This document shows positions 25,434 through 33,743 of a stretch of 42,778 nt of DNA, in pieces. Numbering within the stretch: the stretch's first letter is position 1; every line of letters begins with the position of its first letter. The notes beneath the pieces are model-generated. The model was given only the letters and a program-made list of their open reading frames with translations. It had not been told where the DNA came from and ran no database searches. The position numbers were made by a program, and so were the translations under genes. Where the stretch lies: NCBI GenBank assembly GCA_902470925.1, contig CABRIF010000007.1:1-42778 (forward strand). The letters are read 5' to 3'. The DNA is from an uncultured Collinsella sp. (GTDB lineage Bacteria; Actinomycetota; Coriobacteriia; Coriobacteriales; Coriobacteriaceae).

Positions 25434-25791
25434 GACGCACAGAATGAGCCGAAGCTGATCCGGATGCTGGTTTGTGCTTGCTGTCTGCGCCTTAGGAACG
25501 CGGGTCAAGTTCGATGCCTGCCAACGTAGATGGAGCAGCGTTTTGTCCGTTTGTGCCGCCGAAGCGATTCGGCGGCCTTTTTCTTGCGCAGAGGTTGCAT
25601 CCAGACCGTTCGCCGAGTGGGGCGGCTGTTCGCCGACACGCCAGAAGGCCTGCTCGTTTGGTGGTTTACTATGAGGGGTGTCAAGCTGGCCTTGTGGTAT
25701 CGCGTGTAACGCATGGGGGCTGGAGGGACAGCGAGGCCTGGACCAACGGGCTCGCCAAGTTGAATGGTATAAGGAGGGAAAGGGAGCGCCT
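25434..25791. other. gap before the DUF4230-like pair
   Basis: It holds the terminator at 25555-25585. The promoter of the DUF4230-like pair should lie to its right. The open frame from 25678 appears untranslated before the GTG at 25792. No other signal was identified. Confidence 0.4.
25555..25585 (+). terminator. rho-independent terminator
   Basis: GCCGCCGAA (25555-25563) pairs perfectly with TTCGGCGGC (25568-25576) around a GCGA loop, then CTTTTTCTT. It ends the transcript of the two-repeat protein gene. Confidence 0.88.
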
Positions 25792-26598
25792 GTGCAGGAG
25801 CAGAACGATATGCGTTTGAACGAGGAGGAGCAGGAGGCCGAGCGACTTCGCGCGAAGCGCAAGCGTCGGCGTCAAGTTCTAGGCAAAGTCATTTGCGGGA
25901 TTGGGCATTGGATTGCTGCGGCAGTGCGTGCGGCGTTCAAGTTTTTTCTCGCGTTGCCAGCTATCGCCAAATCGGTTGTGGTGGTTGCCTTGCTGGGACT
26001 TATCGCATTGGGGGTCTTTGGTATTACATCCGGTATCAACGCCGGCAAGCCCACTGAGGTTCTGACTTCGACAAGTCTTGAGAAGGTGGTGAGGGTCAGT
26101 AAGCTTTCGACCGCCGATTTTTCCTATGAGGGCATTGCCGAGAAGGTCGATGGCGAGGGCAACGTGGTGTGTCATGTGTTTTATCGTGCCAAGATCGGGA
26201 CGACTGCCGATTTGGGCGAGACAACATTTGCAATTGATGATGAAACGAAGAAAGTCTACCCGCAGCTTCCGGAAATCAGCATTTCCGAGCCGGTTATTGA
26301 TGACTCGTCGTTTGATTACTTTGAAAGTAACCCCAATATCAGCATGTCTGAGTTGATGACGATCTGCAAGCAGGATGCATATAACGAGATATCGAAAAAT
26401 GGTGACGTGTTGAGCGTCGCTCGCGAGAATCTGAAGAAAACGGTAAGCGCTTTGACAGAACCGGTGCTACAGGTAGATGGCTATGAAATTTCATGGGATG
26501 ATGAAGCGCGCGAGAAGTTGCTAAATAAGCAGAATAATGAGAATGGATCGGCCTCGGACCAAGTGTCTGCTGGTAGTGCACAAGGGGAGAAAAAATGA
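25792..26598 (+). CDS. DUF4230-like membrane protein
   Basis: A 268-residue protein. A very charged N-terminus (Glu/Arg/Lys, to about 30) is followed by hydrophobic segments (about 40-58 and 60-80), then an extracytoplasmic domain (about 90-245) starting STSLEKVVRVSKLSTADFSYEG with KIGTTADLGETTFAIDDETKKVYPQLPEI. This resembles DUF4230, a domain of unknown function in membrane proteins. The GTG at 25792 follows AAAGGGAG; an ATG at 25810 is a less supported alternative. Its stop overlaps the start of the next gene (ATGA), which encodes a lipoprotein relative, so the two probably act together. Confidence 0.75.
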   Translation: MQEQNDMRLNEEEQEAERLRAKRKRRRQVLGKVICGIGHWIAAAVRAAFKFFLALPAIAKSVVVVALLGLIALGVFGITSGINAGKPTEVLTSTSLEKVVRVSKLSTADFSYEGIAEKVDGEGNVVCHVFYRAKIGTTADLGETTFAIDDETKKVYPQLPEISISEPVIDDSSFDYFESNPNISMSELMTICKQDAYNEISKNGDVLSVARENLKKTVSALTEPVLQVDGYEISWDDEAREKLLNKQNNENGSASDQVSAGSAQGEKK

Positions 26599-27182
26599 AG
26601 CTCAAAATAAAGGGTGCATGGGCCGCCGCAGTGATATGCGCAGGTGTGCTTACGCTTGGTTTGACAGGCTGTGAGGAGCAGAACGCGACACCGGATTTCT
26701 CCAACGTGCGATACGTTGCGAGTTTGGCGACACTTGAATGCTCGAGCCATAATGTCGTGCGAATGGCCCATGAGGGCAGCTGGCTGTTCAATCAGGGCTA
26801 CCGCAAGATGTGGTACGAGTATACAGGGACGGTGAGCATCGGGATTGATGTGGGGAAGGTCAAGGTGACCGGGCCTGACGAGCAAGGTGTTGTTACCATC
26901 GAGATCCCGCCGGCGCAGGTCATTTCCAGCGATGTCGATGAGGAGTCGTTTACCGACCCCATTAGTGAGAGCTCGTGGTTCTTTACGGAAGGCTTCTCGG
27001 CGCAGGATCGCGCCGAGGTGTTCAGTGAGGTGCAGGACGAGATGGAGAAAAAGGCGGCTGCCGACGAAAACCTCATGTCGCAAGCGCGCCAGCGTGCAAA
27101 AGACCTGCTGGAGCAGTACGTGCGCAATGCTGGTGATGCGATTGGGGCTACGTACCAGGTTGAGTGGAAGGACGTGGAATAG
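26595..27182 (+). CDS. DUF4230-like lipoprotein
   Basis: A 195-residue exported protein. Signal peptide 1-25 ends in the lipobox LTGC, so the mature protein would be lipid-anchored at Cys26. The rest (YVASLATLECSSHNVVRM...WYEYTGTVSIGIDVGKVKV) is compatible with a DUF4230 fold, and a helical tail with KKAAADENLMSQARQRAKDLLEQY follows. It starts inside the stop of the previous gene, giving coupled expression of a transmembrane/lipoprotein pair. Function unknown. Confidence 0.78.
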   Translation: MKLKIKGAWAAAVICAGVLTLGLTGCEEQNATPDFSNVRYVASLATLECSSHNVVRMAHEGSWLFNQGYRKMWYEYTGTVSIGIDVGKVKVTGPDEQGVVTIEIPPAQVISSDVDEESFTDPISESSWFFTEGFSAQDRAEVFSEVQDEMEKKAAADENLMSQARQRAKDLLEQYVRNAGDAIGATYQVEWKDVE

Positions 27183-27758
27183 GCGCTTAGGTGCTATAGG
27201 CAAGCGCTCTGTGTTTTCGAGTGGCTTGCCGTGCAACTGAACACCGCACGGGACGGCTTTAGCTATAAAGGCGTGCAAGGATGACCGTGCAGTTTTCTGT
27301 TTCGATGCGAATTTGGGAAAAGGACGAGATGGTGATGAGAATCACCCCAGGAATCAGCAGCCGCAAAAACCGTTGCTACACAATCGAGACGCGTGATCGA
27401 GGCCTGCTGTTGCTGGGCATGATGATAACGGTTGCGACAACCGGTGCCATCGATCACAGCGAGGAACGATAGCATGGAACTTGAAGTTGGTGCGTACGGT
27501 TATATTGCCTTTAGCGAGAGGGTTTGACTGTTTGCCAGTTCGGTGGCGACTGAGGAGATTTTGGCTTCTCGAGGCGGTCTTTCCCTTATCGCTGCATGCT
27601 GGTCAGCTAGGTTTTAGGTTCCTGCCGGGCAGTCGGTCCAAGGGGTCCGGGAAGCCCTGCTGATAGATGGCTGGGTGCGGCCATAATCCTGTTCATTTCA
27701 CTAAGCCCGGGCACCTTTTGGGCGATCGCCTCAATGCTTCCCGTTTGTCATCCCCTTT

Positions 27759-27806
27759 CTATTCACATCTATTCACGTGATGACTAGCATGAATAGATGT
27801 GAATAG
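27759..27806. repeat. 17-bp perfect inverted repeat built from direct repeats
   Basis: CTATTCACATCTATTCA (27759-27775) has its exact reverse complement at 27790-27806, with 14 bases between. Each arm itself contains a 10-bp direct repeat (ATTCACATCT ATTCACGTGA on the left, GAATAGATGT GAATAGATGT on the right). This looks like a multimeric protein-binding site rather than a terminator, since no T-run follows. Confidence 0.75.
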
Positions 27807-27942
27807 ATGTGACTAGAAAGAGGCTCCGATGGGCTTGCGGTGGCATCCGTTCCATCTCGCCTCAAAGGGTCTCATTCTGAGGGCGTGTACGCCCGTTGGG
27901 ATATGGCGGGCATCCCGGCAGGTGGCGCTGCCACCGCTTGAG

Positions 27943-27977
27943 GCCGCGCGGCGCCATGTTAGCGGGCGCCGCGCGGC
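27943..27977 (-). terminator. GC-rich hairpin downstream of the EcsC-like gene
   Basis: GCCGCGCGGCGCC (27943-27955) pairs perfectly with GGCGCCGCGCGGC (27965-27977), a 13-bp stem with a 9-base loop. It lies 60 bases beyond the minus-strand stop at 28038. There is no T-tract on either side, so termination is likely but not certain. Confidence 0.5.
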
Positions 27978-28037
27978 TCTGTAGAAGATGGTCAGAGATC
28001 GGAAAGCCGAGGTTTTGCCATCTCTCCTGCGAAGGCC

Positions 28038-29261
28038 CTACAGCCCGAGCAGCTCGCGTTTCTTGGCGTCGAATTCCTCTTGGGTCAGAACCCCGCAGTC
28101 GAGAAGCTCCTTGAGTTTCTTAACCTTCTCGAGGCTGTCCTCGAACGAATCATCCGCCTTTGCTGGCTGTGGGCCTGCCGCCCCGTTTGCCTTCGTGCGC
28201 GAAGCAAGCGATCCCAGGAAGCCTCCTGCTGCACCGAGCACATTCTTGGCAGAGGCGCCTGCGGCTTGGAGCCCCTCGGAGGCAACGGCTCCGGCGCCTT
28301 TGAGGCCTTTTGCCGTTGCCGCGCCGGCCAGTTGCGCAGTTCCAGCGGCGAGCTCCCCCACCGATTGCGCGGCGTTGAGGGTCGCTGCCTTCGCCCCTTC
28401 TAGGGCCTTCTCGCGTTCCGCAGCCGCCTTGTCGGCCTCGATGGCGATGACGTCGGGATGCAGCGTCTCGTCGATTCCGGATGTGGGGAGTGAGCGCAGG
28501 TAGCGTCGCAGCCGCTCTGCGCCGGGCTTGTAGGCCATGTAGGTCATTCCACCAGAGATCGCGCCGCCGATGACGGGAACCACCTTGCTTGCCGTTTTGG
28601 CGAACGTCTGCTTGGTGAGGTTGACGCCGAGGTACCGCAGAACCTTTTTCATGGGGTTGTACCACAGGGTTTTAGTGAGGGCCTGCTTTTGGATGGCGCG
28701 CTCGATGCCGGCGCGTGCGGTGTTGGCGGCAAAGGTGGTAACCGCGCTTGCGGCGCCACCGACCTGCATCATGACGCCCATGAGGACCACGAGCTTCATG
28801 ACCGTTTCGTCGTCGACCTCGTCCTCTTCGTTGAGGAATGACTGCCAGCCGTAGATGTAGGCGAGCTTTTGCTCGATGCGCATGATATGGGCAAAATACT
28901 GGGCCAGGTCGGCCGGCACGGTGCCGAACATGGCCAAGCCGCCCGGGATGCCGGCAAGAAACGAGAGACCGGCGCACTTCTTGGTCTCAAAGTCGATAGC
29001 GTCGATTGCCATGCGGTCAAGGTCTTCGGGAACGATGCCGGCCTCGGCGGGCGAGGTCTCTACGGCCAGGTCCGCATCGATCTCGGGGAAGCGCTTCTTG
29101 ATCTCGGTGCGCAGGAAGGCCCCGCGGTCGATCTTCACCACTTTGAGCGACGCCGCACGCTGCATGATCGCCTGCGCGAATGCTTCGGCCTCTTCTTCGC
29201 TGGTGGGAACAGCCGAGGCTTCGAGCTCCTCGACGCGGGTTTCTTCATTCTGACTGTTCAT
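28038..29261 (-). CDS. EcsC-like protein with C-terminal SHOCT domain
   Basis: A 407-residue protein. The central part (about 95-265) has FLAGIPGGLAMFGTVPADLAQYFAHIMR and IEQKLAYIYGWQSF, then hydrophobic helices (VMKLVVLMGVMMQVGGAASAV; VVPVIGGAISGGMTYMAY), resembling the EcsC family. An Ala/Gly-rich amphipathic stretch (about 280-360) precedes a C-terminal SHOCT domain (about 378-407). That SHOCT tail matches the one on the SPFH protein at 22459 almost residue for residue, which suggests a shared partner or a common oligomerisation interface. GAAAGGAG precedes the ATG. It is probably membrane-associated. Confidence 0.75.
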   Translation of the reverse strand: MNSQNEETRVEELEASAVPTSEEEAEAFAQAIMQRAASLKVVKIDRGAFLRTEIKKRFPEIDADLAVETSPAEAGIVPEDLDRMAIDAIDFETKKCAGLSFLAGIPGGLAMFGTVPADLAQYFAHIMRIEQKLAYIYGWQSFLNEEDEVDDETVMKLVVLMGVMMQVGGAASAVTTFAANTARAGIERAIQKQALTKTLWYNPMKKVLRYLGVNLTKQTFAKTASKVVPVIGGAISGGMTYMAYKPGAERLRRYLRSLPTSGIDETLHPDVIAIEADKAAAEREKALEGAKAATLNAAQSVGELAAGTAQLAGAATAKGLKGAGAVASEGLQAAGASAKNVLGAAGGFLGSLASRTKANGAAGPQPAKADDSFEDSLEKVKKLKELLDCGVLTQEEFDAKKRELLGL

Positions 29262-29331
29262 GACGCTCCTTTCGTTTGATGGTTTATTTTGTCAGATGGT
29301 CCGACGGCTCGCTGTATGTTTGCAGATGAGG

Positions 29332-30102
29332 TCATGGGACCGCGTTTTCGCCCTGGCTGCGAAGCGGGGGCATGGCAAATGCTTGGGGGTCGTGGGCGGT
29401 GAAGGAGAACATTTCGCTGTTGTAGTACGTTTCGGTGTATTCAAAAGGCACTGCATGTCCGTCTGCCACCACGCGGTTGACATGGGCGGATCGAAGCAAG
29501 GCAATTCCGTCCGCTTCAAGCAGTTTTAACTGGTCGGCAGTGGGTAAAACCGCGCAGATGCGCACCTGGTCTGCAGGTTGAATATTGAGCCCAAGCGAGC
29601 GGGCATATGAATAGAAAGAACCGTCCAGGCTGCTGACATCAATAGCGGGGATAACGCTGCCCCGTATATATGTGTAGCCGATGGCGATAGGACGGTCGTT
29701 TCCCGTTCGTAAACGAACGAAATGGTGAACGAGCTCATTGCCGCTCATCTGAAGCTTGCCGGCAATTTCGGGAATATCGTCACTCCTGAGCACTTCGTAG
29801 GAGATGAGCCTGGCGCCCGCCTTGAGACCGATAGATGCCATGTCTTCTGTGAAGCTGCTGCAGCTGCCTGCCTGCTTCTCGACGTGCGCGGCACGGACGA
29901 AAGTCCCCCGTCCGGCGATTCGTTCGATGTAGCCGTGTGCACGCAAGTTGTCGAGGGCCTTGCCAACGGTGGTTCGGGAAAAGCCGAACTTGGCGCACAG
30001 TTCTTCTTCGGTCCATAGTTGGTCGCCGACTTTCAAAGAGCCATTGCAGATGGCATCCTGAATAGACTGTTCAACTATTTGATATTTAGCAATTTTTGCC
30101 AT
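29332..30102 (-). CDS. GntR-family regulator with UTRA domain
   Basis: A 256-residue regulator. The N-terminal winged HTH (about 5-70) has IQDAICNGSLKVGDQLWTEEELCAKFGFSRTTVGKALDNL and the wing GYIERIAGRGTFV. The UTRA effector domain (about 90-245) has the typical FVRLRTGNDRPIAIGYTYI. UTRA regulators bind sugar or amino-sugar phosphates. AGGAGG lies upstream of the ATG. It is divergent from the SIS/PTS operon and almost certainly controls it. Confidence 0.9.
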   Translation of the reverse strand: MAKIAKYQIVEQSIQDAICNGSLKVGDQLWTEEELCAKFGFSRTTVGKALDNLRAHGYIERIAGRGTFVRAAHVEKQAGSCSSFTEDMASIGLKAGARLISYEVLRSDDIPEIAGKLQMSGNELVHHFVRLRTGNDRPIAIGYTYIRGSVIPAIDVSSLDGSFYSYARSLGLNIQPADQVRICAVLPTADQLKLLEADGIALLRSAHVNRVVADGHAVPFEYTETYYNSEMFSFTAHDPQAFAMPPLRSQGENAVP

Positions 30103-30424
30103 GACAAATCCTCCTAGTTGCCACTAATGATACTCGAGCATGGGGTCTGGCTTCCGCTCTTTTTACGCTCGATGAGAGACATTTCTTGAAGTATTTCCCT
30201 ATGGTGGCACAAAGAAAAGCAGATCTGCAGGATCGAAGGCGGCGTAAAGGGGTCTCTGTTGGTCGCCCCATGATTGAACAGCAACCGCTTGCCGAAAAAC
30301 ATGACAATTAAGCAGAAATATATCTAATTTATCTTGCATTTGGTATTTAAATGTTCTATCAATAAGACAAGAAGGGGACGAATACCACCCATGTGGGTCG
30401 CGTTTTGGATTGATGGGAGAAGCA
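30103..30424. other. divergent regulatory region, gntR / SIS-PTS operon
   Basis: AT-rich relative to its surroundings, especially 30300-30375. It holds the probable promoter of the SIS/PTS operon (30334-30362). The GntR operator was not pinned down; GGTATTTAAATG at 30342-30353, between the -35 and -10 boxes, is the best candidate. Confidence 0.5.
30334..30362 (+). promoter_or_regulatory. probable promoter of the SIS/PTS operon
   Basis: TTGCAT (30334-30339), a 17-base spacer containing TATTTAAAT, then TATCAA (30357-30362). It is about 60 bases before the first gene. Confidence 0.5.
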
Positions 30425-31477
30425 GTGACGTTTTTGGATTCAATCAAGTCGATTCCAGCGATTCTTGAGTCGATGGTACGTGCCCGTTCTACGCGCATCG
30501 AAATGATGGATACGCTGGTTAGCGAGCATTCATATCAGAGGGTTGTGTTGATTGGAAGCGGCTCTTCTTACAATGGGGCTCTTGCTGCTTGTCCGTTTTT
30601 TGACCATTTGGGCATTGAGGCTAGCGTGGTTTTCCCCAATCAAATTGCATCATATTGCACCACGTTTGACCGCAATGCGTTGTATGTCTCTATCAGTCAG
30701 GGTGGATTCACGCGGTTGGTGTACGAAGCGACGGCAAAGCTACGGGCTGCTGGGTGCACGGTCTGCTCGATAACTGCCGATCTTGATGCGCCGATTGCGC
30801 GAGGGGCGGATGCGTCGATTGAGATGGGGTGCGGAGACGAGCGATTTCTGTACCGGACGGTGGGCGTTTGCGCGACGATTGTAAGCTGCTGGCAGCTGGC
30901 CATCTCGATAGCCATTGCCAATGGGACGATTTCCGAGTCTGATGCCGCAGATGCGGACGCATCTCTGCTTGCCGTGATTGCGAATATGACCGTGCGAGTT
31001 AAGCAGGCGATGGAATGGTATGACGTACATCGCTTTTCCCTCATGCGTGCCAGCTATGTAATATGTGCTGGGGCAAATGATCTTTGGGCTGTTGCGCGCG
31101 AGGCGGATATCAAGGTCATGGAGATGGTCCCGATGATCACAAGGAGCTTTGAGCTCGAGGAAGTTATTCATGGGCCGCAAAACGCATTTGACGGGGCGGG
31201 GGCATACCTGATATTTGCCCGCAAGGGCCCCGACGCTGATAAGGCCTGTGCTATCGCCGCCTTCCTCAGCAAGGAAGTTGGGTTCTGTTCCCTGGTTGGC
31301 AATGTGGGGGGCGGCTCTAGCGATTTTGTATTTGAAGAGGCGAATCCCACCTTCGGATTACTCGAGTACCTCACATTTGTACAGGTGATTGCCTATCGAT
31401 TGGCGAGCGACCATGGACGTGATCTTGAGCGCAGGATTAACGCCGGCATATGCGAGCACATTTCAAAAGAGCTGTAA
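30425..31477 (+). CDS. SIS-domain sugar isomerase/deglycase
   Basis: A 350-residue protein with two SIS (sugar isomerase) domains of the AgaS/FrlB-like group. The first has VVLIGSGSSYNGALAACPFF and YVSISQGGFTRLV; the second, after about 200, has a typical VICAGANDLWAVAREADIKVMEM...LEEVIHGPQNAF. Such enzymes act on amino-sugar or Amadori-compound 6-phosphates, as in glucoselysine and fructoselysine pathways with mannose-type PTS genes. The substrate here is unproven. The GTG at 30425 has GGGAGA 5-7 bases upstream; an ATG at 30413 and a TTG at 30410 have none. First gene of the operon with IIB, IIC and IID. Confidence 0.87.
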   Translation: MTFLDSIKSIPAILESMVRARSTRIEMMDTLVSEHSYQRVVLIGSGSSYNGALAACPFFDHLGIEASVVFPNQIASYCTTFDRNALYVSISQGGFTRLVYEATAKLRAAGCTVCSITADLDAPIARGADASIEMGCGDERFLYRTVGVCATIVSCWQLAISIAIANGTISESDAADADASLLAVIANMTVRVKQAMEWYDVHRFSLMRASYVICAGANDLWAVAREADIKVMEMVPMITRSFELEEVIHGPQNAFDGAGAYLIFARKGPDADKACAIAAFLSKEVGFCSLVGNVGGGSSDFVFEEANPTFGLLEYLTFVQVIAYRLASDHGRDLERRINAGICEHISKEL

Positions 31478-31503
31478 ATCGTCTTTCAGGAAAGGTGGTA
31501 ATC

Positions 31504-32004
31504 ATGATTCAGGTAATTCGAATCGACGATCGTCTGCTGCATGGGCAGGTGGCATTTAGCTGGAAAGCGAAACTCGACTTCGATGCAATCGTCATCGTGA
31601 GCGATGACGCGGCAAACGATTCGATGCGTAAGCAGATCATGAAGATGTGCTGCCCCGAGGGCGTGAAGCTCGCCGTGCGCACCATCGAAGATGCATCTGC
31701 GCTGCTGATGAATCCGCGTCTGGAGTCCATGAAGGTGTTTGTCGTCTGCCCCGATCCCGATACGGCGAAGCGCCTGCTCGAGCGCATTCCCGACCGTCCG
31801 ATTGTCAATTTGGGAGGCATGGCAGCCGATGGGGGAAAGGTTCAGTTTTCCCGCATGGTGTTTGTCAACGAGGCGGATCTTGCTGCGCTCGATGACCTCG
31901 ATGCCGAGGGAGTCGAAATAGAGATTCAAGAGGTGCCGTCCACTGCGATTCAACCCTACAGACGTCTTCGGAGGAAATTCCAGATGAACTTCGGTGGGGA
32001 ATAG
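31504..32004 (+). CDS. PTS EIIB component, mannose family
   Basis: A 166-residue cytosolic phosphocarrier starting MIQVIRIDDRLLHGQV; His13 in DDRLLHGQ is the phosphorylated residue of mannose-family IIB proteins. The ATG follows AGGAAAGGTGG. The family divides by substrate (mannose, sorbose, N-acetylgalactosamine, glucoselysine) and the sequence does not settle which. Confidence 0.92.
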   Translation: MIQVIRIDDRLLHGQVAFSWKAKLDFDAIVIVSDDAANDSMRKQIMKMCCPEGVKLAVRTIEDASALLMNPRLESMKVFVVCPDPDTAKRLLERIPDRPIVNLGGMAADGGKVQFSRMVFVNEADLAALDDLDAEGVEIEIQEVPSTAIQPYRRLRRKFQMNFGGE

Positions 32005-32047
32005 GCGAGGCATTTTGATTCGAAGGTTGTAGAAGGAAGGAGTTCCC

Positions 32048-32821
32048 ATGTACGAAGCGGTTGCGGTTGGCTTGGTTATGGCCATCGCCTGGATGCTAGA
32101 AAAGATGGGCGGCACATCAATGACCATGCGGCCGCTCGTTGTGGCGCCGATGGTCGGCCTTGTCCTCGGGGATTTGCAGGCGGGCCTCGTTGTTGGTGCG
32201 GGTCTCGAACTGGTGTTTATGGGTGCGATGCAGATTGGCGCGGCGGTCCCGCCGGATGTCATCGTGGGTGCTGGCCTGGGAACGGCATTTGCAATCATGT
32301 CTGGCAAGGGTGCAGAAACCGCGCTTGCGTTGGCCTTGCCCATTTCGATTCTCGCGCAGTCTATCAAAGTTGCACTCTTTATTATCCGAAGCTGGTTCAT
32401 GGATCTTGCAATGAAGTTAGCCGCAGACGCAAATATTAGAGGTCTGCACGCGCTTAACTTCGGCGGCCTTCTACTTCAGAGCGGTATGTATTTTCTTGTG
32501 GGGTTCGTTGCGGTGCTTGTGGGGTCTCCCGCTGTTTCAGCGTTTGTCGACGCCATTCCCCCTGTTGTCATGAATGGCCTGACGCTTGCGGGCGGCATGA
32601 TTCCGGCTGTTGGCTTTGCATTGCTGCTGCAGCCGATGATGAACGGGAGGAATTTCATTTACTTCCTGGTCGGTTTTGTGCTGTTTGCCTATCTCAACCT
32701 TCCGATTATGGCGATTACCATTATCGGTGTGGGTGTTGCATTTGTGGTGGCGTATGAAAACGGGTCAGCAGTCGCTGTGGCTGCTGCGGCTGACGAAGGG
32801 GATGACCTGTTCGATGAGTAG
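32048..32821 (+). CDS. PTS EIIC permease, mannose family
   Basis: A 257-residue integral membrane protein with GAMQIGAAVPPDVIVGAGLGTAFAI, the typical PPD loop, and several further hydrophobic helices. It forms the sugar channel with IID. AGAAGGAAGGAG lies before the ATG. Its end overlaps the IID start by 8 bases. Confidence 0.92.
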   Translation: MYEAVAVGLVMAIAWMLEKMGGTSMTMRPLVVAPMVGLVLGDLQAGLVVGAGLELVFMGAMQIGAAVPPDVIVGAGLGTAFAIMSGKGAETALALALPISILAQSIKVALFIIRSWFMDLAMKLAADANIRGLHALNFGGLLLQSGMYFLVGFVAVLVGSPAVSAFVDAIPPVVMNGLTLAGGMIPAVGFALLLQPMMNGRNFIYFLVGFVLFAYLNLPIMAITIIGVGVAFVVAYENGSAVAVAAAADEGDDLFDE

Positions 32822-33638
32822 CAAGAAGACGGCGCTTCCAGCTGACGATAAGAAGTTGGTTCGGGAATTGTTCTTCAGTTCATTTGTTCTCGAGAATTGC
32901 TATAACTATGAGCGACAGCAAGGCTTGGGATTTGCTCTTGCGATGTGGCCCGCAATAAAGCGCTTTTGGCACACCAAACAGGAGCGTGCCAGCGCTCTTA
33001 TTCGCCATATGGCAATTTTCAATACGACGCCACATGTGGTCGGAGCCATTTCGGGTGTCGCGGCGGCCTTGGAGCGCGAAGCGAGCGAGAACGAGGAATT
33101 TGACACTTCAATCATCAACAACGTCAAGGTGGGCCTGATGGGTCCCTTTGCGGGCATTGGAGACTCGTTCTTCCAGGGCACTCTGCGAATCATTGCGAGC
33201 GGAATCGGTATTTCTTTATGTCAGCAGGGAAGTCCCCTCGGGCCGATTCTGTTTCTGTTGCTCTTCAACATACCTCATATCATCATCCGCTATGTCCTCA
33301 CGATGGTTGGATATAAATCCGGGACGAGCTTGGTTGAGGGAGCTCGAAGCGGGGCTGTCTTGCAAAAGATCAGCAAGGGTGCAACCATCGTGGGCCTCAT
33401 GGTTATTGGTGGGATGAGCGCTAGCATGGTGGTGCTGTCCACCCCGCTTGCGGTGACAATTGGAGAGACTTCATTCGAGATGCAGTCGTATCTCGATCAA
33501 ATATTCCCGTCTTTACTTGCACTGCTGTACGTGGTCTTGATGTTTGGCTGCTTGAAGAAGGGAATGAAGGCAACTGGCATCTTGCTTCTCACGATTGCCA
33601 TCGCGCTGGTTGGGGCCGCGTGCGGGGTGCTCGCATAA
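32814..33638 (+). CDS. PTS EIID component, mannose family
   Basis: A 274-residue protein. The cytosolic N-terminal half (RELFFSSFVLENCYNYERQQGLGFALAMWPAIKRFW; FNTTPHVVGAISGVAAALERE) and the membrane-spanning C-terminal half are typical of IID. The ATG at 32814 overlaps the IIC stop; the longer frame through IIC is a shadow. No IIA gene follows, so phosphate must come from a IIA encoded elsewhere. Confidence 0.92.
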   Translation: MSSKKTALPADDKKLVRELFFSSFVLENCYNYERQQGLGFALAMWPAIKRFWHTKQERASALIRHMAIFNTTPHVVGAISGVAAALEREASENEEFDTSIINNVKVGLMGPFAGIGDSFFQGTLRIIASGIGISLCQQGSPLGPILFLLLFNIPHIIIRYVLTMVGYKSGTSLVEGARSGAVLQKISKGATIVGLMVIGGMSASMVVLSTPLAVTIGETSFEMQSYLDQIFPSLLALLYVVLMFGCLKKGMKATGILLLTIAIALVGAACGVLA

Positions 33639-33743
33639 TCTGCGAGTCGGCTGGCCAAAAACGGTGTAACTCGGAGCTGGCTGCAAAAGGTCGCAACCAG
33701 CGCCGCGGGCGCCGCGCCTGTCCGCCTAACCGCACCCCCGCGG

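Larger units (their letters stand above)
27183..28037. other. long geneless gap before the EcsC-like gene
   Basis: A loose hairpin (GGCAAGC 27199-27205 / GCTTGCC 27224-27230) follows the lipoprotein gene. A 63-codon frame at 27281-27472 has only AAGG abutting its ATG and no family resemblance. A 16-codon frame at 27474 follows GAGGAA but stops early. A 50-codon frame at 27829 has GAAAGAGG but runs through a hairpin. None is accepted as a gene. A strong inverted repeat (27759-27806) and a GC hairpin (27943-27977) are listed separately. Confidence 0.5.

Noticed and set aside
27281..27472. 63-codon frame as a small gene
   Set aside because: AAGG directly abuts the ATG, leaving no spacing, and no family or membrane pattern is recognisable.
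27759..27806. Inverted repeat considered as a terminator
   Set aside because: AT-rich stem, no T-run, and no gene ends close by.
32676..32813. Extended N-terminus for the IID protein
   Set aside because: It overlaps the IIC coding region; the family start and the typical short overlap are at 32814.
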